From contig CAVRUD010000012.1 in the NCBI GenBank assembly GCA_963724285.1, positions 236,864 to 300,863 of the forward strand: a stretch of 64,000 nt of DNA. Reading direction: 5' to 3'. This DNA is from CAVRUD01 sp963724285. GTDB lineage: Bacteria; Chloroflexota; Chloroflexia; Thermomicrobiales; UBA6265. Below, piece by piece: positions 28,040 through 36,576 of this stretch. Each line of letters starts with the position of its first letter. Position 1 is the first letter of the stretch. The translations under genes were made by a program, and so were the position numbers. Under the pieces are notes generated by a model. That model made no database searches. It was given only the letters and a program-made list of their open reading frames with translations, and was not told the DNA's origin.

Positions 28040-28894
28040 TTAGGGCGCCGGGACGAACTGGCGGACGAAGCGGACGGATTCCGCGACGGCGGCGTTGACC
28101 TCGTCGAGGGGGGGCCAGGGGTCGCCCTGGAACTCGATCTCGATCGAGCAGGGGCCGGTGAAGGCGGCGGCGTCGGCCACCTCGAAGAGGGCGCCGAAGT
28201 CGATCTCGCCGGTGCCGACGGCCGGGAAATTCCATTCCCCGACGCCGCCGATTTTGTCTTTGACGTGCATGTGCGCCAGGTGGTCGACGGCGGAGGCGAT
28301 ATCGGCTTCCGGCCGGGTGTCGCCGTAGTAGATGACGTTGCCGGGGTCGTAGTTGATGCCGACGTTCGGCTTGCCGATCTCCCGGATCAGGTCGGCCGCC
28401 ATGGCGCCCGTCGCCAGTAATCCGCCGTGGGTCTCCAGGCAGATCGTGATTCCCATGGTGGCCGCTTCGTCGGCAAGGGGGCCGATGCGCTCCAGGAAGC
28501 GACCGCGCTGCTCGTCGAGATCGCCGGCCGAGGAGGCGTCGTGGCCGCCCGTGCTCGTGGTGACGTATGCGATGCCAAGGGCCTGGGCCATCGCCAGGGC
28601 CGTGCGAAACTGGACGACACCGGCGTCGCTCACCAGGTCGGAGTGGCCGCTGAGGCTGATCGCGGTCAGGCCGTGCTGGGCGAGGAGAGAGCGGACGTGG
28701 TCGAGGCGGGCCTCGGCGGCATCGCGGGTGACGTGCTCGCTCCAGCCTGGCACGGAGGTAAGTTCAACACTCGTAGCGCCCGCCGCGGCGATCCCTGCCA
28801 GCGCCTCCTCCAGGGTGTAGGGGTGATACGTGTTCGTCGACACCGCCAACCGATCGATCTGGGCGGCTGTCATATGGCTGGCTGGGTCCACCAT
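28040..28894 (-). CDS. Sugar phosphate isomerase/epimerase (AP endonuclease 2-like TIM barrel)
   Basis: A 284-residue protein starting at ATG 28894, with AAGGAGG about 12 bp upstream on the minus strand. Metal-site residues of the xylose-isomerase-like barrel are in CLETHGG, NYDPGN, HMHVKD and IEIEFQG. The family covers hydroxypyruvate isomerase, inosose dehydratase and sugar epimerases, and the sequence alone does not choose among them. The neighbouring Gfo/Idh/MocA dehydrogenase makes an inositol- or sugar-acid-like pathway plausible. Confidence 0.82.
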   Translation of the reverse strand: MVDPASHMTAAQIDRLAVSTNTYHPYTLEEALAGIAAAGATSVELTSVPGWSEHVTRDAAEARLDHVRSLLAQHGLTAISLSGHSDLVSDAGVVQFRTALAMAQALGIAYVTTSTGGHDASSAGDLDEQRGRFLERIGPLADEAATMGITICLETHGGLLATGAMAADLIREIGKPNVGINYDPGNVIYYGDTRPEADIASAVDHLAHMHVKDKIGGVGEWNFPAVGTGEIDFGALFEVADAAAFTGPCSIEIEFQGDPWPPLDEVNAAVAESVRFVRQFVPAP

Positions 28895-29107
28895 CTGGCG
28901 TCGACTCCTCCTTGAGCTGGGAAGCTGGGAACAGGCGGCACCGGGCGTGGTTGCCGCCTGGCATCGGGGGATTCTGTATCGTGCGCGGTGCGGTCGGGCC
29001 CCGTTGCCAGATCCATCCGCGCACGACACGCGCCCGATCTTACCGCAGTCGCAGCGTGAGCCGTGAGCCGTGAGTACGAAGAACCGAGAGCCGAGCAATC
29101 CCCCACC

Positions 29108-29270
29108 CCTCATCCTGAGCTTGCGAAGGATCTTGGCCGTGTACGGCCTTTGCCGCCGACCCCGGAGTCGCGGGTTGGAACGAGCACGAAGGCGCTACAG
29201 CGCCAAGATCCTTCGCTCCGCTCAGGATGACGATTACTCACGCCTCACGCCTCACGTCTCACGTCTTACG
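29108..29270. repeat. TCATCCTGAGC inverted repeat and ACGTGAG-type array
   Basis: TCATCCTGAGC ... AAGGATCTTGGC (29108-29137) faces GCCAAGATCCTTCG ... GCTCAGGATGA (about 29202-29230). An array of CTCACGCCTCACGTCTCACG units (29238-29270) follows, directly against the SDR stop. Together they fill the 28895-29271 spacer, where I see no gene. Confidence 0.75.
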
Positions 29271-29271
29271 A

Positions 29272-30054
29272 CTAGGTTGAACCGAGTACGCTGCCGAAGC
29301 GGTCGCTGCCCGCCATCAGGCCGCCGTCGACGCAGAGCGTGACGCCGGTGATCCAAGAGGCCTCGTCCGAGGCGAGGAAGAGGGCGGCGTTGGCGACGTC
29401 TTCGGCCTCGCCGACCCGGCGTAGGGGATACCAGGGAGCCAGACGGTCGAAGATGCCTGGATCAGCGGCGACACGGTTGGCCCAGATGGGGGTGCGGATA
29501 CTGCCGGGGGCGATGCAGTTCACCCGGACCCCGGCCGGTCCGTGGCGCACGGCCAGGTTCTGCGTCAGGTTGACCATGCCGGCCTTGGCGGCGGAGTAGG
29601 CCATCTCTCCGATGCCGGTCAAGCCGTTGACGGAGCCGATGTTGAGGATGACACCGTGACCTCGCTCGATCATCCTGGGCAAGACCGCCTTCGAGCAGAG
29701 GAAGACGCCCTTCAGCACCACGTCGAGATTGAGGTCCCAGGTCGCGCTGTCCATCTCCAGGATGTCGTCGCCCTTCGAGAGTCCGGCGTTGTTGACGAGC
29801 ACGTCGATGCGGCCGAATGCGGCCAGAGCCTCCTCTCCCATCGCCCCGACCGCCGCCTCGTCGGCGACATCGGCTTCCAGGCCGATCGCCTCGCCTCCGG
29901 CGGCGGCAATCTCAGCCGCGACCGCCTCGGCCCGATCACCGTACCGATCGGCTAGGACGACCTGGGCACCCTCCTGGGCGAAGCGCAGCCCGATTGCCCT
30001 GCCTATGCCGGAGCCGCCGCCGGTGATGAGCGCGACGGTGTCGGGGAGCCGCAT
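29272..30054 (-). CDS. Short-chain dehydrogenase/reductase (SDR)
   Basis: A 260-residue classical SDR. The cofactor loop is TGGGSGIG, the Asp-rich segment is EADVADE, NNAG stabilises the fold, and catalytic Ser, Tyr and Lys lie in NIGSVNG and YSAAK. Start ATG 30054 has GGGAGGAC upstream. Asp in LADRYGDR after the second strand suggests NAD preference. It probably oxidises a sugar or polyol in the same pathway as the two genes downstream on this strand. Confidence 0.88.
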   Translation of the reverse strand: MRLPDTVALITGGGSGIGRAIGLRFAQEGAQVVLADRYGDRAEAVAAEIAAAGGEAIGLEADVADEAAVGAMGEEALAAFGRIDVLVNNAGLSKGDDILEMDSATWDLNLDVVLKGVFLCSKAVLPRMIERGHGVILNIGSVNGLTGIGEMAYSAAKAGMVNLTQNLAVRHGPAGVRVNCIAPGSIRTPIWANRVAADPGIFDRLAPWYPLRRVGEAEDVANAALFLASDEASWITGVTLCVDGGLMAGSDRFGSVLGST

Positions 30055-30085
30055 CGATGTCCTCCCTGGCGATTGTTCTCGAACG

Positions 30086-30640
30086 CTAGATGCCTTCGAA
30101 GAGGGCGGCGACATCGATCCGAAGATGTGGCAAGACGAGCGAGCGTTGGATGCCATGCTCGGCCGCGATTGGATGGTAGTGGCCGTCGAGCAGGCCGAGA
30201 ACCGTCAGCGTCCGCGCCGTCGCGTCGGCCTGCCAGTACTCCGGGACCTTGCCCCAGGCATAGAGCTTTGCCTTCTTCACGAGGTCCCGCGCATGGCTCG
30301 TCGGCGAAAGGATCTCGACGACGATGTCCGGTGGACCCTCTACTGGCCCGGCAGGTCCGTAGATGTGCAGACGCTCGCGGCGGATGAAGAGGAGATCGGG
30401 CTGGACGATGTCGTGGGGGGAGAGGCGGACATCGACGGGGGCGTAGAAGACGAGGCCATGTCGTCCGCCTTCGGACGCTTCGTTGAGCACGAGGTTGATG
30501 CGCTGGGAAGTCTCCTGGTGCACACGGTTAGGCGAAGCTGACACGAACAACTCCCCGTCGATAATCTCGTACCGCTTGCCGTCGTCCGGCGTAGCGACGA
30601 GGTCGTCGTAGGTCAGGGGCTGGGTGACGATCTGCTGCAT
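30086..30640 (-). CDS. Uma2-family (DUF820) putative endonuclease
   Basis: A 184-residue intact protein. Start ATG 30640 follows AGGAGG. Signature segments are YEIIDGELFVSASPN, VQPDLLFI and PDIVVEILSPTS, forming a PD-(D/E)XK-like site. The biological role of Uma2 proteins is not established; they are often present in many copies, as here. Confidence 0.8.
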   Translation of the reverse strand: MQQIVTQPLTYDDLVATPDDGKRYEIIDGELFVSASPNRVHQETSQRINLVLNEASEGGRHGLVFYAPVDVRLSPHDIVQPDLLFIRRERLHIYGPAGPVEGPPDIVVEILSPTSHARDLVKKAKLYAWGKVPEYWQADATARTLTVLGLLDGHYHPIAAEHGIQRSLVLPHLRIDVAALFEGI

Positions 30641-30762
30641 GGCGGCCTCCTGGGGTATCTGCACCGAAACCATACCGCGTCGCTGCCCCTTCCGTCGTTT
30701 CCCGTATCGCCACGAGAGGGAATGACGGGTTCGACGATGTGATGCAGCGTCAGCGCAGACGG

Positions 30763-31088
30763 TCAGGCGGCATAGAATTCAAGGCCGTCACGCAGCGCCG
30801 CGGCGATCACAAGGGCGGGGGAATCCCGATAGCGCTCGATGTCATCGGGTGTAACGACGACGACATCGACGGAGTGACCCACACCGATGAGCCCTTCGTA
30901 GATGGCTTCCGTCAGTTTACCCCGGTGGAAGTTGCCCGCCTTCACAACCAGCAGGTCGAAGTCGCTCTCGGGCCGGTTGTCTCCGCAGGCGGCGGAGCCG
31001 AAGACGCCGATCCGTTCGGGGATGCGATCCGGAGGATGCGATCGACGATCTCTGCGAGGAGATTGGCGTCCGTCTGCGGGGACAGCAT
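30763..31088 (-). CDS. MNT-type nucleotidyltransferase-domain protein, one frame break
   Basis: The nucleotidyltransferase motif GSAACGDNRPESDFDLLVV (GSxxxG then SDxD) is clear. The correct N-terminus, MLSPQTDANLLAEIVDRILR, starts at ATG 31088 in another frame; one C is missing from the CCCC run near 31016. The corrected protein is 108 residues. Such minimal nucleotidyltransferases often pair with a HEPN protein as a toxin-antitoxin module, but no HEPN gene is adjacent, so it appears to stand alone. Confidence 0.7.
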
Positions 31089-31125
31089 AGTCCGCGGCAT
31101 AGCGTCGCAATGATACCGGACCCCG

Positions 31126-31420
31126 CTACGCCTTCAGGGCGCCTTCCCGGAGGCCCTTCATGTACCAGCGCTGGGCGATGGGAAGGCAATCAGGGCCGGC
31201 AGGTTGGCGATGATGTGGAGGCGGCGAGGCGGGGCCAGACCCAGGCGCCCATGCCGCCGGAGGCAGAGGCGAGCACGACCACGATGCCGTTGCGGACCAG
31301 GGGCAGCATGATGCCGAGGAACATCCGCAGCGCTCCGGCACCGTCTGGAAGATGCCGCTCATGATGGAGTCCGAGATGGCGATGCTGAGAAAGGTCCGTG
31401 CGTCGTGAGCAGACGACGCC
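31126..31420 (-). pseudogene. Decayed C-terminal fragment of a MalG-type sugar ABC permease
   Basis: Pieces of a binding-protein-dependent permease are spread over three frames: GALRMFLGIMLPLVRNGIVV, then ANLPALIAF, then IAQRWYMKGLREGALKA before the stop at 31126. The last piece is the usual C-terminus of the MalG group. The gene has several frame breaks and no N-terminus, so it is a true remnant. An intact related transporter starts 350 bp away on the other strand. The space 31421-31771 shows no gene. Confidence 0.6.
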
Positions 31421-31771
31421 ACGGAAGTCCCTTGTCGTCGGGCGCGGGCAGGGCGCCACGTTGGGCGTCATGCCATAGGTTGGTGGGCCGATCGCCGCGG
31501 AGTTCAGAGTGACGCGAGTGTTGGCGCGGTCTGAATAGGTGACAAGGGGTCTCTACGGTGGTCAATGGCCGGTAAAACGGGAAGCAGGACACAATCACAT
31601 GGGCGCAGTAGGGCGATTCGCCTTATCGTGCAAGGAATCACGATCAAATGCTTTGCGTTCGCCGCCGTTGGGTGAGTACAATCGGCCCGCACCGATGCAG
31701 ATAGCTACCGGGCTCCCGGGGTGGAATCTGTCCCACCGGGACGATTGGTTCTCCAAGTGGAGGGTTTTTGC

Positions 31772-33229
31772 GTGAGCGACGATCGCATCACACGGTTGGT
31801 CCACGATGTCGTGGAAGGCCGCACCTCGAGGCGCGTCATTCTCCAGCGAGCGGCGGCCCTGGGTATCTCCGTCCCGATGCTCTCTGTCATGGTCGCGGCC
31901 GCCCAGGAGGCATCTCCCGCGGCCGAGCTCGGGCCGGTCGGCAGTTTCCAGGACACCTCCAACCCGCTCGGGGTTGACCCGGCGGCTCCCCTCGATGTCG
32001 TCATCTTCAAGGGCGGCTACAGCGACGAGTACGCCATCTACGTCAAGGACAACATGTACGCGAAGCTCTACCCGGAGGCGGAGATCACCTACGCGGGGAT
32101 CCAGCGCCTCGGTGAGCAGCTTCAGCCGCGCTTCGTCGCCGGCGAGCCGCCGGACATCATCGACAACTCCGGCGCTGGCAACCTCGACATGACCGCCCTG
32201 ATTGCGGACGAGCAGTTGGCTGACCTGGCCGACCTGATGAGCGCGCCGTCGTATGACACCGAAGGTGTCACCTTTGCTGACAGCTTGGTTCCCGGCACCC
32301 AGGATACCGAGGTCTACGACGGCAAGCAGCTTGCCCTCAATTTGGCGCTTTCCGCCTATGCCGTCTGGTACAGCTCGACCCTCTTTGAGGAGAAGGGCTG
32401 GACCTACCCGACGACCTGGGAGGAGCACCTCGCCTTCTGCGAACAGGTTAAGTCAGAAGGCATGGCCCCGTGGCTGACGACCGGTGTTCACCCGCAGTAC
32501 GCCCTCGGCTTCCTCTTCAACCAGATGCTGTGGAAGCAGAATCCGCAAGCCATCATCGATATCGACAACCTGGTCGACGACGCGTGGCTGTCGGATTCGG
32601 TCGCCACCGTCGCCGCCGCCCTCAAGCAGTTGGGCGACAACGACTACATCGGCGCCGGTTGGGAGGGGCTCGACCACGTCCAGTCTCAGGCCGAGTGGAT
32701 CCAGGGCAAGGCCGTCTTCCTGCCCTGCGGAACCTGGCTCGAGAACGAGATGAAAGACACCCTCGCCGAGGTACCGGACTTCAACATGGTCATCGCGCCA
32801 ACGCCGTCGCTGCCGAATGACCAGATCCCGTTCGAGGGCATTTTCGCCGGCGCCGGCGAAGGGTTCATCGTTCCCTCCCAGGCCAAGAACGTCCAGGGCG
32901 GCAAGGAATTCTTGCGCCTCCTCTTCTCCCGAGAAGGCGGCCGAACCTTCGCCACGCTGACCAAGTCGCTCACGGTCGTTCAGGGCTCCGGTGATGGGCT
33001 CGACCTCGGGACGGCGTTCGCCTCCACACAGGAAGTGATTGCTGCCGCGGGCGCGAACACCTTCCAGGCCCGCTACGGCGGCTGGTACCCGAGCTTCGAA
33101 AACGAGGCCAAGCTGGTACTGGCCGACCTCATGCAGAAGAAGATCGAGGTTGAGGAGTTCCAGGAGACGGTACAGGGCCTGGCCGACGACCTCAAGGCCG
33201 ACGACTCGATTCCGAAGTTCAGCCGCTAA
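31772..33229 (+). CDS. Sugar ABC transporter, extracellular solute-binding protein
   Basis: A 485-residue cluster-B binding protein. GTG 31772 follows GGAGG at 8 bp. The N-terminus has a twin-arginine-like signal (TSRRVILQRAAALG, then a hydrophobic stretch). The core (LALSAYAVWYSSTLFEEKGW, then TYPTTWEEHL) resembles binding proteins for N-acetylglucosamine or chitobiose such as Streptomyces NgcE; this is from memory, so the substrate is tentative. Two permease genes follow; the ATPase is not in the cluster, so a shared ATPase such as MsiK is expected. A TACAAT hexamer near 31677 could be its -10 element. Confidence 0.87.
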   Translation: MSDDRITRLVHDVVEGRTSRRVILQRAAALGISVPMLSVMVAAAQEASPAAELGPVGSFQDTSNPLGVDPAAPLDVVIFKGGYSDEYAIYVKDNMYAKLYPEAEITYAGIQRLGEQLQPRFVAGEPPDIIDNSGAGNLDMTALIADEQLADLADLMSAPSYDTEGVTFADSLVPGTQDTEVYDGKQLALNLALSAYAVWYSSTLFEEKGWTYPTTWEEHLAFCEQVKSEGMAPWLTTGVHPQYALGFLFNQMLWKQNPQAIIDIDNLVDDAWLSDSVATVAAALKQLGDNDYIGAGWEGLDHVQSQAEWIQGKAVFLPCGTWLENEMKDTLAEVPDFNMVIAPTPSLPNDQIPFEGIFAGAGEGFIVPSQAKNVQGGKEFLRLLFSREGGRTFATLTKSLTVVQGSGDGLDLGTAFASTQEVIAAAGANTFQARYGGWYPSFENEAKLVLADLMQKKIEVEEFQETVQGLADDLKADDSIPKFSR

Positions 33230-33283
33230 GAGCAGTCAGCCGTCAGCTATCAGCGAGTGTTGACGGTTGGCCCGATGACGTGA

Positions 33284-33318
33284 GGTGGAGCGGCGGTCGA
33301 TTCGACCGCCGCTCCACC
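33284..33318. terminator. Perfect 17-bp hairpin between binding-protein and permease genes
   Basis: Arms 33284-33300 and 33302-33318 are perfectly complementary with a one-base loop. CAGCCGTCAG near 33238 and CTGACGGCTG near 33338 form an outer inverted pair. It may reduce read-through from the abundant binding-protein message into the permease genes, as is common in such operons. Confidence 0.55.
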
Positions 33319-33366
33319 GGGCACCAGTTGCCGATTGCTGACGGCTGATGGCTCAGGGGCGGTCCC

Positions 33367-34266
33367 ATGCATTACCACAAGTATCGGCTCATCGTTCCGT
33401 TCCTCCTGCCGGCGCTGATTCTGTATGGCGTGTTCGTCGTCTATCCCTATGCCCAGGCGATGTACATCTCGCTCACGAGCTGGCGGGGACTCTCCGATAA
33501 GCGGCCATTCGTTGGGCTGGAGAACTATGGGGATTTGTGGGCGGACGAGCGGTTTCGCGAGGCGCTGACGCGGAACGGCCAGTTGCTGCTGACGCTGCCG
33601 TTGGTGACGATTGCCATTGCGCTCATCTTTGCGTCCCTCTTTGCGCAGGGTGGCGGCGCCGTCGGTGGCGCAGGGTTCTATCGAATTGTCTTTTTCTTTC
33701 CGCAAGTGATGCCGGTCGTCGTGGTCGGCATTCTCTGGAGCTATGTGTATCAGCCGAATAGCGGTCTCCTCAATGGCATTCTCCGCAATATTGGACTGAA
33801 GTCGGCCGCCGAAACCTCCTGGCTGACGGACGCCAGTACGGTCCTTTGGGCGGTCGCGGCGGTAACGATCTGGTCGAGTGTCGGCTTCTATATGGTCATT
33901 TTCTTGGCGGCAATGCAGAGCATCCCGACCTCGTTCTACGAGGCGGCGATTCTGGACGGGGCGAGCCGCTGGACCTCGTTCAAAGACATCACGTTTCCGC
34001 TGATCTGGGAGTCGGTACGGACCTCGCTGATCTACCTGGCGATTGCCGCGCTCGACTTCTTCATCCTTGTCACTGTCCTGGCAGGGGGCAGCACGACGAC
34101 CGGCGCCCGCCGGGCCGAGGTGGCGGCGCTCTATCTCTACAACCAGGCCTTCGAGCGTAGTCGCTGGGGGTACGCGTCGGCGATCGGCGTCGTGCTCTTG
34201 ATCATGACGTTGTTCCTCTCGGTTGTGATCATGCGCGTGACGCGGCGCGAGACGTACGAGTTCTAA
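33367..34266 (+). CDS. Sugar ABC transporter permease (MalF-type)
   Basis: A 299-residue inner-membrane permease. It begins with a cytoplasmic start and the helix LIVPFLLPALILYGVFVVY. The ATPase-contact EAA loop is EAAILDGASRWTSFKDITFP. About six transmembrane segments are visible. It works with the 34349 permease and the 31772 binding protein. Codon use looks less GC-biased than in neighbours (many ATT, TTT and GGG codons), which might mean a different origin. Confidence 0.88.
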   Translation: MHYHKYRLIVPFLLPALILYGVFVVYPYAQAMYISLTSWRGLSDKRPFVGLENYGDLWADERFREALTRNGQLLLTLPLVTIAIALIFASLFAQGGGAVGGAGFYRIVFFFPQVMPVVVVGILWSYVYQPNSGLLNGILRNIGLKSAAETSWLTDASTVLWAVAAVTIWSSVGFYMVIFLAAMQSIPTSFYEAAILDGASRWTSFKDITFPLIWESVRTSLIYLAIAALDFFILVTVLAGGSTTTGARRAEVAALYLYNQAFERSRWGYASAIGVVLLIMTLFLSVVIMRVTRRETYEF

Positions 34267-34271
34267 ACGGC

Positions 34272-34336
34272 CGGCGTTCGGCGTTCGGCGTTCGCAACAC
34301 GAATCCGAACGCCGAACGCCGAACGCCGAACGCCGA
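34272..34336. repeat. GCCGAAC/GTTCGGC inverted array
   Basis: Three GTTCGGC units face four GCCGAAC units around a short AACACGAATCC loop, filling the gap between the two permease genes. GCCGAAC arrays also occur at 56267-56305. Confidence 0.8.
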
Positions 34337-34348
34337 GGATGGTGAGCG

Positions 34349-35281
34349 ATGAGCCTCGAAGCGATCAGAACGGGCGAAGCCCAGCGCCCCAAATTCTTTG
34401 CCCGGTACGCCGCCGGGGCACGGGCTCATCCCGGCGATGCGGTGCGCAACGGTTTCGCCCAAGTGCTGCTCGGGTTGTGGGCGCTGATGGTCATCCTTCC
34501 ATTCGTCTGGATGATTGTCACGTCGCTCAAAACGGACAATGAGATCATCTCCAGCCCATGGGATCTGCCCGCGTCGCTGCAGTGGAACAACTTCGAGCGT
34601 GCCTGGACGGATGCGCGGATCGGGCGCTTCTTCCTCAATACGATCATCGTGCTGTCGGGGTCGCTGACCGGCACGCTGCTCGTGTCGGCGATGGCGGCGT
34701 ACGTGCTGGCGCGGTTCGTCTTCCCTGGACGGCAGACGATTTTCTTCGCCTTCGCGGCCGGACTGATGTTCCCGGTCTTTCTGGGGCTGGTGCCGCTGTA
34801 TTTCTTGGTCGACGACCTGAAGCCGATCGGGCTCGGGTTGGCGACGTACCAGTCGCTGATCGTCGTCTACATCGCCTACTCGCTGCCCTTCACGATCTTT
34901 TTCCTGACGGCGTTCTTCAAGTCGTTGCCGGGGGAGCTGGCCGAGGCGGCGATCCTGGACGGCGCGAACCACTATCAGGTCTTCTTCCAGATCATGCTGC
35001 CGCTGGCGAAGCCCGGCCTGATCGCGATGGGCATCTTCAATTTCCTCGGACAGTGGAACCAGTTCCTGCTACCGCTCGTGTTGATGCCGGAGACGCTGAG
35101 CGGCAACAAGATGGTGCTCTCTCAAGGACTCTATTTCCTGGCGATCCAGGGAACCTACGACAACGACTACGGCGCCCTCTTCGCCGCGATGGTGATCACG
35201 ATGGTGCCGACGCTGATCGTCTACGTCCTCTTCCAGCGGCGGCTGGAGGCGGGGCTCACGGCGGGAGCGCTGAAGGGGTAA
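34349..35281 (+). CDS. Sugar ABC transporter permease (MalG-type)
   Basis: A 310-residue permease. Its EAA loop is EAAILDGANHYQVFFQIMLP, and the C-terminus, FQRRLEAGLTAGALKG, is typical of the MalG group. Hydrophobic helices start with GLWALMVILPFVWMIVTSL. It completes the transporter with 31772 and 33367. The decayed permease at 31126 belongs to the same group and shares the end GALK. Confidence 0.88.
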   Translation: MSLEAIRTGEAQRPKFFARYAAGARAHPGDAVRNGFAQVLLGLWALMVILPFVWMIVTSLKTDNEIISSPWDLPASLQWNNFERAWTDARIGRFFLNTIIVLSGSLTGTLLVSAMAAYVLARFVFPGRQTIFFAFAAGLMFPVFLGLVPLYFLVDDLKPIGLGLATYQSLIVVYIAYSLPFTIFFLTAFFKSLPGELAEAAILDGANHYQVFFQIMLPLAKPGLIAMGIFNFLGQWNQFLLPLVLMPETLSGNKMVLSQGLYFLAIQGTYDNDYGALFAAMVITMVPTLIVYVLFQRRLEAGLTAGALKG

Positions 35282-35300
35282 CGACCGGACGCCTAAGAGA

Positions 35301-35606
35301 ACCCCCTACCCCCCCGGCCCCCTTCCCCCCGTTGCGACAGGGGGAAGGGGGAGCGTTTGCACCCTCGCGCGTGCCTGTAGGGGCGCATGGCATGCGCCCG
35401 GTGGCCGACCGCGAGGCCGCGATGCCCGGACAAAGGAACGGGGACACGACCCACCGGCTCGGGAGGGCAATCGCGCAGCGCCCCCCACCGGCCGCGGGCG
35501 CACGCCATGCCCCCCGACGAGCGTGGGTGGGGGAAGCCGCGTTCTCCCCCTTCCCCCTGCCCCTCCGTAGCGCAGCGGGGGAAGGGGGCCGGGGGGTAGG
35601 GGGCCG
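35301..35606. repeat. Cluster of G/C-run palindromes and a GTAGGGGC element
   Basis: CCCCCTACCCCC...CCCTTCCCC / GGGGAAGGGGG units lie at 35301-35354 and 35543-35606. Between them is a GTAGGGGCGCATGGCATGCGCCC element (35377-35399) with a degraded inverted end near 35497-35516. No gene is visible in 35282-35700. Confidence 0.75.
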
Positions 35607-35700
35607 CTCCCCAACCGCCGATCCCCTGGTGAGATAATCCCGCCGCGACTGACATAGATCGACCTAGCAGGCTAGTACGCTAGCAAGAGGAGTCCTCCTG

Positions 35701-36522
35701 GTGTCCGGTTCCAAACCACCGTCCTGGCTCGAGCGGGGCGAGATCGTCGACAACGCGTTTCGGGCTCGTCGCCTCGAGGGGAAGACCGCGCTCGTGACCG
35801 GCAGTACGCGCGGATTGGGGCGCACGATCGCCGAGTGGCTGGCGCGAGACGGGGCGAACATCGTTGTCTCGGGGCGGGGTGAGGAGCCGGTCGCGGCGTC
35901 GGTTGCCGCGATGAAGGAGTTCGGGGTCGATGCCTTTGGGATTCCGGCCGATCTGGCGGAGGTCGATGAGGCGCACCGGCTGGCGAACGAGGTGCTGGCC
36001 CGGGTCGAGCGGCTGGACATCCTGGTCAACAACGCGGGCATGAGCATCCGGGGCCACTTCTGGGAGGTGACGGACGCCGACTGGGACTACCAGGTCAACG
36101 TCAACGTTCGCTCGCCGTTCATCCTGGCCCAACATGCCGCCAAGCACATGATCGACCAGGGGATCCGGGGCCGGATCGTCAACATCTCCACCATTGGCGT
36201 CACCCAATGTCACACGAACGGCGCGGTCTACAACCTGGCCAAGGGTGGCGTAGAGACGATGACCCGCAACATGGGATACGAGCTGGCGCCCTACCGGATC
36301 GGCGTCAACTGCGTTGCCCCGGGGGCAATTGCCGACCGGCCCGGCGCGCGGGAGCGGGGTGAAAACTGGGGCGATACGCGGGGGAATATCCCGATCGGGC
36401 GGTATGGCCGGGCGGAGGACATCGCCTCGGCCGTGCGCTACTTCTGCCTGCCGGAGAGCGAGTTCATCACCGGGCAGACCCTGCTCGTGGACGGCGGCCA
36501 CGCCACGTACCTGAAGGAGTAG
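35701..36522 (+). CDS. Short-chain dehydrogenase/reductase (SDR)
   Basis: A 273-residue SDR starting at GTG 35701, with AAGAGGAG 9-10 bp upstream. TGSTRGLG, NNAG, NISTIGV and YNLAK are the cofactor and catalytic motifs. A 25-residue leader precedes the Rossmann fold. Substrate unknown. The Ntn hydrolase follows after 54 bp, so they may be co-transcribed. Confidence 0.88.
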   Translation: MSGSKPPSWLERGEIVDNAFRARRLEGKTALVTGSTRGLGRTIAEWLARDGANIVVSGRGEEPVAASVAAMKEFGVDAFGIPADLAEVDEAHRLANEVLARVERLDILVNNAGMSIRGHFWEVTDADWDYQVNVNVRSPFILAQHAAKHMIDQGIRGRIVNISTIGVTQCHTNGAVYNLAKGGVETMTRNMGYELAPYRIGVNCVAPGAIADRPGARERGENWGDTRGNIPIGRYGRAEDIASAVRYFCLPESEFITGQTLLVDGGHATYLKE

Positions 36523-36576
36523 CGCGGTCGTTCTCGGTACAATCTGCCCCTTGAGCTGACCCGCCGATCAACCCGA

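Noticed and set aside
29108..29230. Possible tRNA or small RNA because of strong stem structure
   Set aside because: The stem is a plain inverted repeat; there is no cloverleaf, TPsiC-loop or CCA-like pattern.
31126..31420. Functional ABC permease gene
   Set aside because: Only C-terminal pieces in three frames exist, and no transmembrane N-terminal part is encoded upstream.
34272..34336. Possible CRISPR array because of regular 7-bp repeats
   Set aside because: The units are only 7 bp, tandem without spacers, and face their own complement. No cas gene is present.
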